DNA from: Oligoflexales bacterium
Lineage (GTDB): Bacteria > Bdellovibrionota_B > Oligoflexia > Oligoflexales > RGVZ01
Assembly (NCBI GenBank): GCA_947479535.1
Contig: CANJZQ010000010.1
Span: forward strand, 1 to 57,596
Length of the DNA stretch: 57,596 nt
Direction of reading: 5' to 3'
The notes below the pieces were generated by a model. The model did no database searches, was not told where the DNA came from, and worked only from the letters and a program-made list of their open reading frames with translations. Both the position numbers and the translations under genes were made by a program. Positions 7,604 to 16,704 of this stretch are shown here, piece by piece. The number at the start of each line of letters is the position of its first letter. Within the stretch, counting starts at the first letter, position 1.

Positions 7604-8869
7604 ATGAATCCCCCACACCCCTGCTTGGCATTCGGAATCTGCTTGGCGTTCGTACTTGGTATTTGGAGCCACGCCTCTGAGGGCAGGGTGTCGCGAACCG
7701 AATGCGCTGGCTTTTTCGCCGATGTTCCACTCGCAGGAGAAGCCCTAAACGACGCGGCATCTTATGCTTGGGTCCGGGATTGGGACCAGCAATGGAACGA
7801 ACAAGGGGATCGCGATTCAAGTGCGGCCGCCGCGCGGATTTCGGCAGGCAGCCTGGACGCAAGAAAGTTCCTTTATCATGAGCAAATCAGGCTTCAAGCA
7901 GCCCCACAAGGCAACGCACTTTGGATTTTCCTGCAACGCGAAAAGCAAGAGTCTGCCAATGAATACAGATTTTCCAATGAATTAAACCTGACGATTCCTG
8001 GCCAAATTTTTTCCGGCAGTCTGATGACCGACAGCGACTCTGACAAAAAGTGGTCGGATTTGGGGCTGGCCTTCGGCAGGCGCAAATCCCTAACTGATTT
8101 TGCCGAAGGTTTCGTGTGGTCCGTTGACCACTATTACAACGTTAAGGAGGCATCATCCGCCCGCTGGTCAAGGAGGCCGCTATCTTGGGGGTTCCGCCTT
8201 GGTTCGCCCGACCAAGATCCAGCCATCGCGAAGGCTGAAATTGAAATTGATGAACCTGCAACTTACGAATTGGATGGCAGCACCTGCCACTACCGCAGCC
8301 ATGTTGCCCACCTCCAGGGCTACTTCGGGGCAGCATTTTTGCCGGGTTTTTCCAAAAATCCATTCCGGTGGAACATGGATCATTATCAAAAACATAAATC
8401 CATCGACGAGCAGTACGTTGAAAGAACCACAACCAGCTTTGATCTTTCTTGGGAGCGATTCTTGATGGACAATCACAGGGACACGGTAGGGATCAAATTT
8501 CACCGGGATCGCCTGGATCGGGATCCGGGTGCAAAATCAGCATCGCGAGATGAAATGATTTTATATGCCAGCCGAAGCCAGGCCTTATCAGCCAACCTCT
8601 GGATGTTTATGGGAGGGGTTGGCAGCCGCGGCACCCAGCGCATTAGCCAGGAATTGAATTCGATCGAACAGCTGAAATTTCAGACCGGGCTGGAATACCG
8701 CATCGTGGACCGCGTTGGGGACCGCCCTGGGGACTCAAGGTGCGTCAAGGGATCCTTCAGAGCTCTGGCAAATTGGGATCTTGATCACCTCGTCTGGGAT
8801 TTTCCCTACAAAAAAAAAGGATTACGTCCCTGGGACGGAGGCCTTCTCCAATTCAGCCTCTATAATTGA
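7604..8869 (+). CDS. Secreted protein of unknown function, possible outer-membrane beta-barrel
   Basis: I do not recognise this 421-residue protein. It has a signal peptide (hydrophobic CLAFGICLAFVLGIWSHA at about 6-23). The mature part is rich in alternating polar and hydrophobic short segments and in Trp, Phe and Tyr, and it ends in LLQFSLYN; this pattern suits an outer-membrane barrel but is not proof. The ATG at 7604 is chosen because AGGAGG lies 11 bp upstream and the signal peptide begins there; an in-frame TTG at 7505 would put an unlikely leader before the signal peptide. Its stop lies 39 bp before the OsmC start, so the two may be co-transcribed. Confidence 0.65.
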   Translation: MNPPHPCLAFGICLAFVLGIWSHASEGRVSRTECAGFFADVPLAGEALNDAASYAWVRDWDQQWNEQGDRDSSAAAARISAGSLDARKFLYHEQIRLQAAPQGNALWIFLQREKQESANEYRFSNELNLTIPGQIFSGSLMTDSDSDKKWSDLGLAFGRRKSLTDFAEGFVWSVDHYYNVKEASSARWSRRPLSWGFRLGSPDQDPAIAKAEIEIDEPATYELDGSTCHYRSHVAHLQGYFGAAFLPGFSKNPFRWNMDHYQKHKSIDEQYVERTTTSFDLSWERFLMDNHRDTVGIKFHRDRLDRDPGAKSASRDEMILYASRSQALSANLWMFMGGVGSRGTQRISQELNSIEQLKFQTGLEYRIVDRVGDRPGDSRCVKGSFRALANWDLDHLVWDFPYKKKGLRPWDGGLLQFSLYN

Positions 8870-8907
8870 TAAGCTTGCGTGACCACAATCTTCACAGGAG
8901 AGATCCC

Positions 8908-9333
8908 ATGCTACAACGCGAAGCGCACGCCATCTGGAACGGAACCGGCAAAGACGGTAAAGGTGTTCTGACAACCCAGAGCGGCACGCTAAAAGGCACG
9001 CAGTATTCATTTCACACGCGCTTTGAAGACGGCAAAGGCACGAATCCAGAAGAACTCATCGCTGCGGCACACGCGGGATGCTTTGATATGGCGCTTTCCT
9101 TCATGTTGACCGGGGCCGGATTTCCACCGCAAGAATTGAACACAAAGGCGACGGTCATCATGGAACAGGAAGGCGTCCATTGGACGGTGACCGAAATTAA
9201 ATTGGCCTTGATTGGCAAGGTTTCAAACATCACCAATGAAAAATTTCAGGAGCTCGCCAATCAGGCAAAAGAGGGCTGTCCGATATCGAAGCTGTTCAAG
9301 GCGAAAATCACCTTGGATGCGAAACTAGCTTGA
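8908..9333 (+). CDS. osmC: OsmC-type peroxiredoxin
   Basis: A 141-residue OsmC/Ohr-family thiol peroxidase that reduces organic hydroperoxides. The two reactive cysteines are visible: HAGCFDMALS (C58) and EGCPISKLF (C124). FEDGKGTNPEELIAAAHAG is the usual lead-in to the first cysteine and favours the OsmC branch over Ohr. It is probably a cytoplasmic dimer. The ATG at 8908 has AGGAG at 8896-8900. The gene converges on tRNA-Asp across a shared hairpin. Confidence 0.92.
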   Translation: MLQREAHAIWNGTGKDGKGVLTTQSGTLKGTQYSFHTRFEDGKGTNPEELIAAAHAGCFDMALSFMLTGAGFPPQELNTKATVIMEQEGVHWTVTEIKLALIGKVSNITNEKFQELANQAKEGCPISKLFKAKITLDAKLA

Positions 9334-9342
9334 AACAACAAA

Positions 9343-9370
9343 AAACCCGGTGCCGCGAGGCACCGGGTTT
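9343..9370 (-). terminator. Intrinsic terminator, mainly for the tRNA-Asp side
   Basis: A perfect 12-bp stem, AAACCCGGTGCC with GGCACCGGGTTT, and a GCGA tetraloop. Read on the minus strand the stem is followed by TTTTTTGTTGTTTC, a strong U-run, so it should end the cox operon and tRNA-Asp transcript. On the plus strand the tail is only TTTCTTG, so it may also end osmC, but less efficiently. Confidence 0.9.
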
Positions 9371-9383
9371 CTTGAACTAAAAG

Positions 9384-9460
<77 letters not shown>

Positions 9461-9497
9461 ACGTTCGGAAAGATATAAAGGCCCAAGGTCGTGACTG

Positions 9498-10433
9498 TCA
9501 ATTAGTAATTACCGTGGCGTTCCTCTTTTCGCTTAAGGCCTCCTCGGACCTTTTCTTGAGCTTTTCATTGAGCTTTTCCTTGATCTGTTCCCGATGGACC
9601 CAAACAAAGAAAACAGCAGTCATAGCAATGAGATCCATGAACTCGGCCGGGACCCACATGATCAGTCCCCCGAGGTGCTGATCGATGTGATGCCCCCAAG
9701 TCCACCACCCGGGAATGGGGCGCCCTTCGTAGGCATACCAGACCCGGTCGGCAAAGGTCAGGGCCACGGAAAGGCCGATGCTGGTCGCCATAATCGAGAC
9801 CAGAAACAAGATCCTGGCCGGCAGGGGCAACGGGGCCTTCATGGGGTGTGGATCGATGATGTTTCGCCACAGTAATATCGAACTGAGGGAAAACGTCCCA
9901 TGCTGAAGCAAGTGGTAGTAATCGTTGAGCAGGGCCAAGTTGTACCAGTACGGCACATGCCAAAAGAAGAAATTGGCCTGAAACAACATCAATGCTGGCA
10001 GTGGCCGGCTGATGAACTGAAATACCCTGTGAAGCCCCTTTTGACGAACCAGGGGAAAGTAAAAATGCCGGCGGCTCCAAGGCGAGATTCCGCGCACAAT
10101 GATAAAGAACGGCACACCCAGCATCATAAAAGGGACACCGATGTTGGTGATCATCAGATGCTGAATCATATGAACGAAAAAAAGCTGGTCAGACAAAGGG
10201 TCAATCGGCGGCAGCATCGAAACCACAAGAGCGGTGATCCCAAAGTAAAAACTGGCGATCTGCCATTTCTTGACTGGCAAGGGACCCCGAAAGGCTTTTA
10301 AACCCCTCCAGTAAAGCACCCCCAAAATCAGAAACAATATAAGAGCCGGATCCCAAGCCCACTTCACCACAAACGACCCCGCAGGGAGGCGGTCGTAAAG
10401 GGCGTGGGCATAGGCTGTGCTGCTGAAGAACAT
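9498..10433 (-). CDS. ctaG: Cytochrome c oxidase assembly factor, caa3 CtaG family
   Basis: A 311-residue integral membrane protein with about seven hydrophobic segments, of the CtaG family found with caa3 oxidases and distinct from the Cox11-type CtaG. FFVHMIQHLMI at about residues 85-95 and further conserved histidines (FWHVPYWYN, LLQHGTF, GHHIDQHLGG) are family features and are thought to help copper insertion. The C-terminus is a charged cytoplasmic tail. It is the last protein gene of the oxidase operon, 5 bp after ctaF, and tRNA-Asp follows. Confidence 0.9.
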   Translation of the reverse strand: MFFSSTAYAHALYDRLPAGSFVVKWAWDPALILFLILGVLYWRGLKAFRGPLPVKKWQIASFYFGITALVVSMLPPIDPLSDQLFFVHMIQHLMITNIGVPFMMLGVPFFIIVRGISPWSRRHFYFPLVRQKGLHRVFQFISRPLPALMLFQANFFFWHVPYWYNLALLNDYYHLLQHGTFSLSSILLWRNIIDPHPMKAPLPLPARILFLVSIMATSIGLSVALTFADRVWYAYEGRPIPGWWTWGHHIDQHLGGLIMWVPAEFMDLIAMTAVFFVWVHREQIKEKLNEKLKKRSEEALSEKRNATVITN

Positions 10434-10438
10434 TGGAT

Positions 10439-10882
10439 TTACGGCGCGGGCGGCGCTGCCTCTGCTGGCTTTGCATCTGCCGGAGTCGATGTATCCGGTG
10501 CTGGAGCTGGTTCCTGAATCTTAAAGCATTCGCCCTTGAGGGCGTCGCACTCCTTGGGATGGACGATAATCCCGAGAGCAAAATAGGTAGCAGTCGCCAA
10601 GAACATTCCGCCAATAAATAGCTTTGTGAGTGACTTGTGATCGTACCGCAAGTGCATGTACCAGCCGCATACCATGGCAAACTTCACCAAAGACATCCCC
10701 AGCAGGGCGATGACCATGAACCGCTGAGAAATCCCAATGGATTCCCGGTGCTTGAAGATCCACCATTCGAAGTAAGTGATCACACAAAGGATCACTGCAA
10801 AAATCATATAAAGCGTCACGGTTCCGTGGGCCTTCTCACCGTGGCCATGAGAATGCGCGGCGGCAGCGTTATGGTTGCTCAT
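10439..10882 (-). CDS. ctaF: Cytochrome c oxidase subunit IV
   Basis: A 147-residue small oxidase subunit with three hydrophobic segments (VTLYMIFAVILCVITYFEWW, an FMVIALLGMSLVKFAMVCGW segment and LFIGGMFLATATYFALGI). The N-terminus is His-rich (AHSHGHGEKAHG) and the C-terminus is Pro/Ala-rich. The ATG at 10882 is preceded by GAGGAGAGGAAG and gives the normal subunit length; reading further upstream would run into ctaE. It stabilises the oxidase rather than carrying redox centres. Confidence 0.88.
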   Translation of the reverse strand: MSNHNAAAAHSHGHGEKAHGTVTLYMIFAVILCVITYFEWWIFKHRESIGISQRFMVIALLGMSLVKFAMVCGWYMHLRYDHKSLTKLFIGGMFLATATYFALGIIVHPKECDALKGECFKIQEPAPAPDTSTPADAKPAEAAPPAP

Positions 10883-10895
10883 GATCTTCCTCTCC

Positions 10896-11537
10896 TCAGA
10901 CGTAAACGAACAGATAGACGACCGTGAAAATAATAATCCAAACCACATCGACGAAGTGCCAGTAAAGACCCGCCACTTCAACCATTGTGGAATTGAACCA
11001 CTTTTCTCCCTTGATCAGAGAGGTCGTCAAGATGGCCAGCATCCAGATCACCCCAACCGTCACGTGAGCACCGTGGCAACCGGTGAGCAAATAGAAACTG
11101 GATGCAAAGATGTTACGGGACAGACCAAGGTCTTCCTTCAGCACGAAGTGGCTGAATTCAAAGTACTGGAATCCCAGAAAAATCAATCCACCAACCGCAA
11201 CAATGGCGGTCCAGAACTGAAACAGGCGCAGGCGACGCGCATTGCAGTAATACAACGCCAGCACCATTGCCACTGAACTCATCAGCAGGTCAAAGGTACT
11301 CAGGGTTGTGATGTCAATCTGGTAAACCTCGTGGGGCTTTGGCCCATCGATTCCACGGTTTTTGTGGATCAGGTAATTTCCGATGAGCGTTCCGAAAAGA
11401 AAGCACTCAGAAGCAATCAGGGTCCACATCGCAAACTTGCGATTGTCGACGCCGGTATTGGTCGGGTGGGCGTGAGCCTCATGGGCTTCCGCATGCGCCG
11501 CTCCGGCTGAGCCTGTAGGGTGTGTATCGAGCATCAC
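10896..11537 (-). CDS. ctaE: Cytochrome c oxidase subunit III
   Basis: A 213-residue heme-copper oxidase subunit III with five hydrophobic segments, the short form seen in caa3 enzymes. SSFYLLTGCHGAHVTVGV carries the subunit III signature near residue 135. The N-terminus has a His-rich stretch (HAEAHEAHAHP). A GTG at 11537 is directly followed by an ATG at 11534; AGGAG lies 8 bp before the GTG, so either can serve. It sits between ctaD and ctaF on the same strand. Confidence 0.93.
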   Translation of the reverse strand: MMLDTHPTGSAGAAHAEAHEAHAHPTNTGVDNRKFAMWTLIASECFLFGTLIGNYLIHKNRGIDGPKPHEVYQIDITTLSTFDLLMSSVAMVLALYYCNARRLRLFQFWTAIVAVGGLIFLGFQYFEFSHFVLKEDLGLSRNIFASSFYLLTGCHGAHVTVGVIWMLAILTTSLIKGEKWFNSTMVEVAGLYWHFVDVVWIIIFTVVYLFVYV

Positions 11538-11600
11538 AATTCAATCTCCTTTGAGGGGACCATTAGCCAATAGCAAGGAGCCAGTACCAAGTAACCATTA

Positions 11601-13433
11601 TCAGGGCTTTTCGTACGCCCAGGCAAAACCCGATCCAAGAACGATCAATGCACCGGTCACGCTCGTACCAATGGCTATCGCGTTGCCAAAATCGGGTAAA
11701 AAGAACCCCGTTCCAATCATCAAGATTCCAAAAGCCAACACGATTGGCCAGAACGACGGATTCGGCAGATGAATGGTCGACGGATCGAACTTCGGCGCCG
11801 GAGCCAAGACCTTGCGCTTGCCGTCTTCGCTGTATTTCCGGTGCCACCATTCATCCAAGTGCGTCACGGTCGGTATCACGTCAAAATTATGCTCGAGCGG
11901 AGGCGATGGCAGTGACCATTCCAGAGTGCGGCCATCCCACGGGTCATTGCCCGCAATCTTGCCCTTCCAAAGGCTCCAGAAGAAATTGACCGCGAACAGA
12001 AACGCACCCAATGCCGTCAGGTAAGCACCTCCCGTGCAAACCAGATTCCAAAGGTTCCAACCCTGGTCGGGAGCGTACGTGTAAATCCGGCGCGGCATGC
12101 CTTGGACCCCGAGGAAGTGCATCGGGAAAAAGGTCACGTTGAAACCGATCATGTAGAGCCAGAACTGAATCTTGCCCAATGTCTCGTTCATCAACCTGCC
12201 GGTGACTTTAGGGAACCAGTAGTAGATGCCACCGAAAAGGGCCATCACCGCACCGCCGTAAAGGACGTAGTGAAAGTGGGCCACGACGAAGTAGCTGTCA
12301 TGATGCTGGGTATCAATTGGCGGAGAGGAGTGCATGATTCCGGACAGACCACCAAACGTAAACATGGCAACAAAGCTGATGGCGTACAGGGCCGCCGTAG
12401 TGAAGCGGATTTTTCCGCCCCACAGGGTCGAGATCCAGTTAAAGATTTTAACGCCAGTTGGAACCGCAATGAGCATCGTTGCAGCAGAAAACAGGGCATT
12501 TGCCCAAGGCCCCATCCCGACCGTAAACATATGGTGAGCCCATACAGCAAACCCAAGGAAGCCGATGGCACAGCTGGAGTAAACCATCACAGTATATCCG
12601 AACAGTGGCTTGCGGCTCGCAGTCGCCAAAATTTCAGATACGATGCCCATGCCGGGAAGAATCAAAATATAAACTTCGGGGTGGCCGAAAACCCAGAACA
12701 AGTGCTCCCACATCAAAACGTAACCACCAGCACCCGGATCAAAAAACCCGGTTCCAAACGCACGGTCAAACGAAAGCATGACGCAGGCCACGGTGATCAC
12801 TGGCAGCGCCAGAATCAGCAAAACCTGAGTCACGAGGGTTGTCCAAACGAAGATCGGCATCTTAAGCAGGGTCATGCCAGGCGCGCGCATGTTCAAAATG
12901 GTCGTAAAAAAGTTGATCGCAGCAATCAGCGAGGCAAGTCCGAGGATCTGAATGCCCCATACCCAGAAATCGACAGAGTGGGTTGGGTTGTACTGTTTCA
13001 GCGTCAGGTTGGCGTAAGCGAACCAGCCCACCGATGGGACTTGGCCGATCAAGTAGGAGGAATTAAGCAGAAGCCCGCCAAAAAGGAAAATCCAGAAGCT
13101 CAGGGCGTTGAGGCGCGGAAAAGCCACGTCCGGGGCACCGATCAGGAGCGGCGTGAAGTAGTTAAAGAACGCAGCGCTCAGGGGCATGATGAACAAAAAG
13201 ATCATCGACGTGCCGTGCATGGTCACCAGGCCGTTATAGGTCTCGGCAGAGATGATGTCATTGTTTGGCATCGCCAACTGGGTCCGCATCAGGAGCGCGT
13301 CGATTCCCGCGATGACCATGAACAGCAAGGCAGAAACAGCATAAAGGATGCCGATCCGTTTGTGATCCACGGTGGTGATCCAGCTCCAGATTCCGGTTTT
13401 TGAATAGCCCGCGCTATGTGTGGTTGCTGACAT
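11601..13433 (-). CDS. ctaD: Cytochrome c oxidase subunit I
   Basis: The 610-residue catalytic subunit of an aa3/caa3 oxidase, which reduces O2 to water and pumps protons. VFGHPEVYILILPGMG carries the CuB ligand and the glutamate and tyrosine of A1-type oxidases. HHMFTVGMG and HFHYVLYGG carry further CuB and heme ligands, and TMHGTSMIF an N-terminal heme ligand. The protein is longer than the minimal 12-helix core, with two extra hydrophobic segments at the C-terminus (from about residue 565), as in other caa3 enzymes. AGGAAG precedes the ATG. Confidence 0.97.
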   Translation of the reverse strand: MSATTHSAGYSKTGIWSWITTVDHKRIGILYAVSALLFMVIAGIDALLMRTQLAMPNNDIISAETYNGLVTMHGTSMIFLFIMPLSAAFFNYFTPLLIGAPDVAFPRLNALSFWIFLFGGLLLNSSYLIGQVPSVGWFAYANLTLKQYNPTHSVDFWVWGIQILGLASLIAAINFFTTILNMRAPGMTLLKMPIFVWTTLVTQVLLILALPVITVACVMLSFDRAFGTGFFDPGAGGYVLMWEHLFWVFGHPEVYILILPGMGIVSEILATASRKPLFGYTVMVYSSCAIGFLGFAVWAHHMFTVGMGPWANALFSAATMLIAVPTGVKIFNWISTLWGGKIRFTTAALYAISFVAMFTFGGLSGIMHSSPPIDTQHHDSYFVVAHFHYVLYGGAVMALFGGIYYWFPKVTGRLMNETLGKIQFWLYMIGFNVTFFPMHFLGVQGMPRRIYTYAPDQGWNLWNLVCTGGAYLTALGAFLFAVNFFWSLWKGKIAGNDPWDGRTLEWSLPSPPLEHNFDVIPTVTHLDEWWHRKYSEDGKRKVLAPAPKFDPSTIHLPNPSFWPIVLAFGILMIGTGFFLPDFGNAIAIGTSVTGALIVLGSGFAWAYEKP

Positions 13434-13455
13434 GATTCATCTTCCTTCGCGAAGC

Positions 13456-14589
13456 TTAGTAAGTCTTGTAAGTCGATTGGCGCAAGTATGACGTCAGGGA
13501 CTTGATTTCCGGTTCCGTCAAACCAAGGTTTGGCATCAGTGCGCCAGGCTTCAGGTCAGCCGGATTACGCAACCACATCGCCAAATTTTCTTCGTTGTTC
13601 TTGCGAGTCCCGGCCGCCAGGTGAGAGCGCGACCCAAAGCTGGAAAGGTTTGGGCCAATCTTGTCCCCAGGGATCGCTGCGCTTGGCGTGCCCTCGATGG
13701 CGTGGCACGCAATACAGCGACCGAAAATCTGCTCGCCCTCGCGCTGGGAAGCGGTTTCAACCTTTGGCGGCTGATTGTGAGCCTTGACCCACCGTTCGAA
13801 ACCTTCTTTTGTGTGGACCACACCAACGTGACGCATCAGGGCATGGGAAGACCCACAAAGTTCTGCGCACTGACCCTGGTAGTAATCACCACCAGCCACC
13901 TCGGGCATCTTCGCGGGGGGCGTCACCCAAGACAGGCGATTGATGTTTCCGTTGATGGCAGAAGTTTTCCCGCCGAATTTTGGAATCCAGAACGCATGAG
14001 AAACGTCTGCTGAAGTGATCGAAAGATCGACTGGCGTATTTTCCGGTAAATGGAGTTCAAAGGCGGTCTTAATCCCGTAGTCCGGGTACTGAAATTCCCA
14101 CCACCACTGATGGCCGATAACGTGGACTTTGATCGCATCGGGCCGCGCTGCCAAACCATCGTGTTTAAAAATCGTCTTCCAAGTTGGAATCGCAATGAAA
14201 ATGAGCAAAACAACCGGAATTACAGTCCAAAGGAATTCGAGAACCGCGTTGCCGTGAAGCTGCTTGGGTGGCGTTTCATCGCCATCTTTTGCCCGGAACC
14301 GGTACAGCGTGTAAATCAACGGGATCGCGACCGCAAAGAATACGCCGGTCACAATGATGGTTGTGGTCAAGTAAAGGTGGTTGATATCGCGTGACAACTC
14401 CGTGATGCCGGAGATCGTTGTCATGGGGTTGTCAAAACCGCCATCCAACTTGTACGGCATGTCGTCGAAAGACTTTTGAGCCCATGCCGCGCCTGAGGCG
14501 AGCCAAGACCCAGCTCCGATGCCCCACGCGCGCATGGTGCACAGCAGGCTCATCAACGGCGAAGTTACGATTCCGGTTTTTCTTCTCAT
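13456..14589 (-). CDS. ctaC: Cytochrome c oxidase subunit II with fused cytochrome c domain
   Basis: A 377-residue caa3-type subunit II. After an N-terminal hydrophobic leader come two membrane helices, then the periplasmic cupredoxin domain with GHQWWWEF and the CuA site QCAELCGSSHALM. A C-terminal class I cytochrome c domain has CIACH and a later Met ligand in GALMPNLG. Electrons therefore enter through the covalent heme. The ATG at 14589 has GGAAG 5 bp upstream and is preferred to a GTG two codons earlier. It is 22 bp upstream of ctaD. Confidence 0.95.
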   Translation of the reverse strand: MRRKTGIVTSPLMSLLCTMRAWGIGAGSWLASGAAWAQKSFDDMPYKLDGGFDNPMTTISGITELSRDINHLYLTTTIIVTGVFFAVAIPLIYTLYRFRAKDGDETPPKQLHGNAVLEFLWTVIPVVLLIFIAIPTWKTIFKHDGLAARPDAIKVHVIGHQWWWEFQYPDYGIKTAFELHLPENTPVDLSITSADVSHAFWIPKFGGKTSAINGNINRLSWVTPPAKMPEVAGGDYYQGQCAELCGSSHALMRHVGVVHTKEGFERWVKAHNQPPKVETASQREGEQIFGRCIACHAIEGTPSAAIPGDKIGPNLSSFGSRSHLAAGTRKNNEENLAMWLRNPADLKPGALMPNLGLTEPEIKSLTSYLRQSTYKTY

Positions 14590-14627
14590 GTTCACTTCCC
14601 TGAAACGGTTGCTTGAACGCTCGTCAC

Positions 14628-15062
14628 TTATTCTATCTCGACAGGAACCTTGACTGGAACGATGACTAGAGCCCCGCCCGAAACTTTTGATGCCTTATTT
14701 GAAACCATGAATTCAAGAACCCACTTGCCTGGCATATGCAATTTAACCCCGCCCACATCGTACCCGGTGGATTTTTTTTGAATGGTCGCTTTGGTGACCA
14801 TGCCATGGTTGTGCTCAGGCATCCGCGCGTCGAACCCGTTGAGTTCGAATTCTGCGGGAGCAGCTTTGCCATCCCTGCCCAACAGTTTCACCGTGAGCTT
14901 TTGGACCCGGTCGGAATTGAAGGAACCTCCGCCATCGATCGTGTAAGTCAAAAAAACCGGCGTGCCGGCCACTGGATGGGACGGGACCACTTGCGCAGCG
15001 AATCCGATCGCGCTAGATGCAAGCAGGAACAGGCACATTGAAAGTGTTTGAAGCTTTATCAA
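14628..15062 (-). CDS. Secreted YtkA/FixH-like protein
   Basis: A protein of about 144 residues with a signal peptide (LSMCLFLLASSAIGFAAQ) and a single beta-sandwich-like domain. MPEHNHGM, then GYDVGGVKLHMPGKWVLEF, resembles the YtkA/FixH group, in which His and Met residues of this motif have been linked to copper handling and oxidase assembly. As the first gene of the oxidase operon, a role in supplying copper or assembling the CuA site is likely but inferred. Starts are weak: TTG at 15062 follows CGGAGA; TTG at 15080 and ATG at 15038 are alternatives. Confidence 0.7.
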   Translation of the reverse strand: MIKLQTLSMCLFLLASSAIGFAAQVVPSHPVAGTPVFLTYTIDGGGSFNSDRVQKLTVKLLGRDGKAAPAEFELNGFDARMPEHNHGMVTKATIQKKSTGYDVGGVKLHMPGKWVLEFMVSNKASKVSGGALVIVPVKVPVEIE

Positions 15063-15133
15063 GGACTGAAGTCTCCGCAAACAACGACAAAAGGAAATTC
15101 AGCTAAGCCGTGGAAACGCCTGACAAGAGTACC

Positions 15134-16636
15134 ATGAAAGAGATAAACTCCCTGAGGCCTTTTCGCAAGAAAAAGTCCAAAGAGACGTCTAAGAACAAGC
15201 CTTTGACTGGTGCGATGTTGCGACTCATTCTCGCAACGGGAATCATTGCTGCTTTTTTCATCACCCGCATGGGACTTCTGGATCCCAGACCACCCACGCG
15301 CAAAGCGTTGGGAGACAATGAACTCAGGGCGACCATCGCATCGATGGTTCTACCAGAACCCGTCACGCCCATGCCTGGATCCCGACAAGACCGTCTCGCT
15401 TCGTTTGGAAAAAAAATATTTTTTGACACGCGCCTGTCGGCAAATGGGAAAGTCTCGTGCGCAACCTGCCACCAGCCAGATAAATTTTTCACTGATAACC
15501 TCCCCACCGCACGCGGCGTTGGCACCGTCAGCCGGAATACCCCGACGATTCTGAATAGCGGCATGGCGCACTGGTTTTTTTGGGACGGCCGAGCCGATTC
15601 ATTGGCAGCACAAGCCATCGGCCCCCTCGAAAACCAGAACGAACATGGCCTTACCAGGCAGTCTCTTGCCGTCATGATTGACCGGCATTATCGCGACGAA
15701 TATGCCCAATTGTTCCAAAATCTGACCAAAACGCAGCCTGCATATGCACAAAACGATCCTGAGGCACGAAATGCGGACCCGAAGAAACTTCCAGCTTATA
15801 TTTTGGCTTCGATCGGGCCGTATCATCGACTGACCGCGATTCTTAAGGCTGCAAGCCACGATGGATTGCAACCGTCAGCCTTGATTTCGAAATCTTTGTT
15901 TCCAGACCACCGCGCCGAACCAGATGCCAGGGCAACTGAAGTCGTGGCCAATGTCGGAGACGCCGTCGCGGCATGGGAGCGCCTCCAAATCTCAAATCAG
16001 TCCGCCTTCGACCGTTACCTGAAAAAGGTCATCGACCACCCCGAAAGCCCGCTCCAAGCCCTGACCGACGAAGGCGACTTCACGGCCGAGGCACTGGCAG
16101 GCCTGCGGATTTTTACGGGCAGGGGCAACTGCAGCCTGTGCCATCGGGGTGCCCTGCTATCAGACCAACAATTTCACAATATCGGGTTGGGAGAGGCCCC
16201 GCAGCAGCAGGATTTGCAAATCCAGTCCTGGCTGGAGGATGTCGCCGGGCGGGCCAAGGGTCAATTTGATGTCCGCCAATCCGAGTTCAACTGCCAAAGC
16301 GAGATTTGGGAGAAGACCAGCGAAGCGACAGCTAAAAAGCAATCCGAGTCCTGCCGCGAGCAGGAATTTATTGATTTGGAAAATTTTGAAAGCGTGGGTG
16401 CATTCAAAACACCAACCCTGCGCAATGTGGCCATGACTGCGCCGTATTTTCACGATGGTCGCGCTGCGAGCTTGGATAAAGTTTTACAGCATTACGACCA
16501 ACTGAAAGATGAGCCTGCCATCGGACATCGCGAAGAAAGCCTGCGTCCGCTTGATCTTTCTGCGGAAGAAAAAAGCGCACTCAAGGCCTTCCTTGAATCA
16601 CTTACTTCGCCAGCCCGCGATCTCAGCACGCAATAG
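15134..16636 (+). CDS. Di-heme cytochrome c peroxidase (MauG/CcpA family)
   Basis: A protein of about 500 residues with an N-terminal signal anchor ([16 protein letters not shown]) and two c-type heme motifs, CATCHQP and CSLCHRG, in the order and spacing of bacterial di-heme peroxidases. [25 protein letters not shown] and [10 protein letters not shown] are typical of the family. It probably reduces H2O2 in the periplasm with electrons from cytochrome c; MauG-like oxidation of a protein partner is the alternative. It is longer than usual, with an insertion between the hemes and a loop with two further Cys near residue 395-420. ATG 15134 is used; GTG 15110 is possible. It is divergent from the oxidase operon. 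Confidence 0.88.
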   Translation: MKEINSLRPFRKKKSKETSKNKPLTGAMLRLILATGIIAAFFITRMGLLDPRPPTRKALGDNELRATIASMVLPEPVTPMPGSRQDRLASFGKKIFFDTRLSANGKVSCATCHQPDKFFTDNLPTARGVGTVSRNTPTILNSGMAHWFFWDGRADSLAAQAIGPLENQNEHGLTRQSLAVMIDRHYRDEYAQLFQNLTKTQPAYAQNDPEARNADPKKLPAYILASIGPYHRLTAILKAASHDGLQPSALISKSLFPDHRAEPDARATEVVANVGDAVAAWERLQISNQSAFDRYLKKVIDHPESPLQALTDEGDFTAEALAGLRIFTGRGNCSLCHRGALLSDQQFHNIGLGEAPQQQDLQIQSWLEDVAGRAKGQFDVRQSEFNCQSEIWEKTSEATAKKQSESCREQEFIDLENFESVGAFKTPTLRNVAMTAPYFHDGRAASLDKVLQHYDQLKDEPAIGHREESLRPLDLSAEEKSALKAFLESLTSPARDLSTQ

Positions 16637-16704
16637 CCTCGAGCCCTTTTTCACACTTCTTGCTTTCTGGCTTATTGGGCCCAGACGGCCAGGAGGAAAT
16701 CATC

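Noticed and set aside
12102-13403. A 433-codon open frame on the plus strand
   Set aside because: It lies exactly antisense to ctaD, which has complete oxidase motifs; the frame is an effect of third-position GC in ctaD, and its translation has no recognisable fold.
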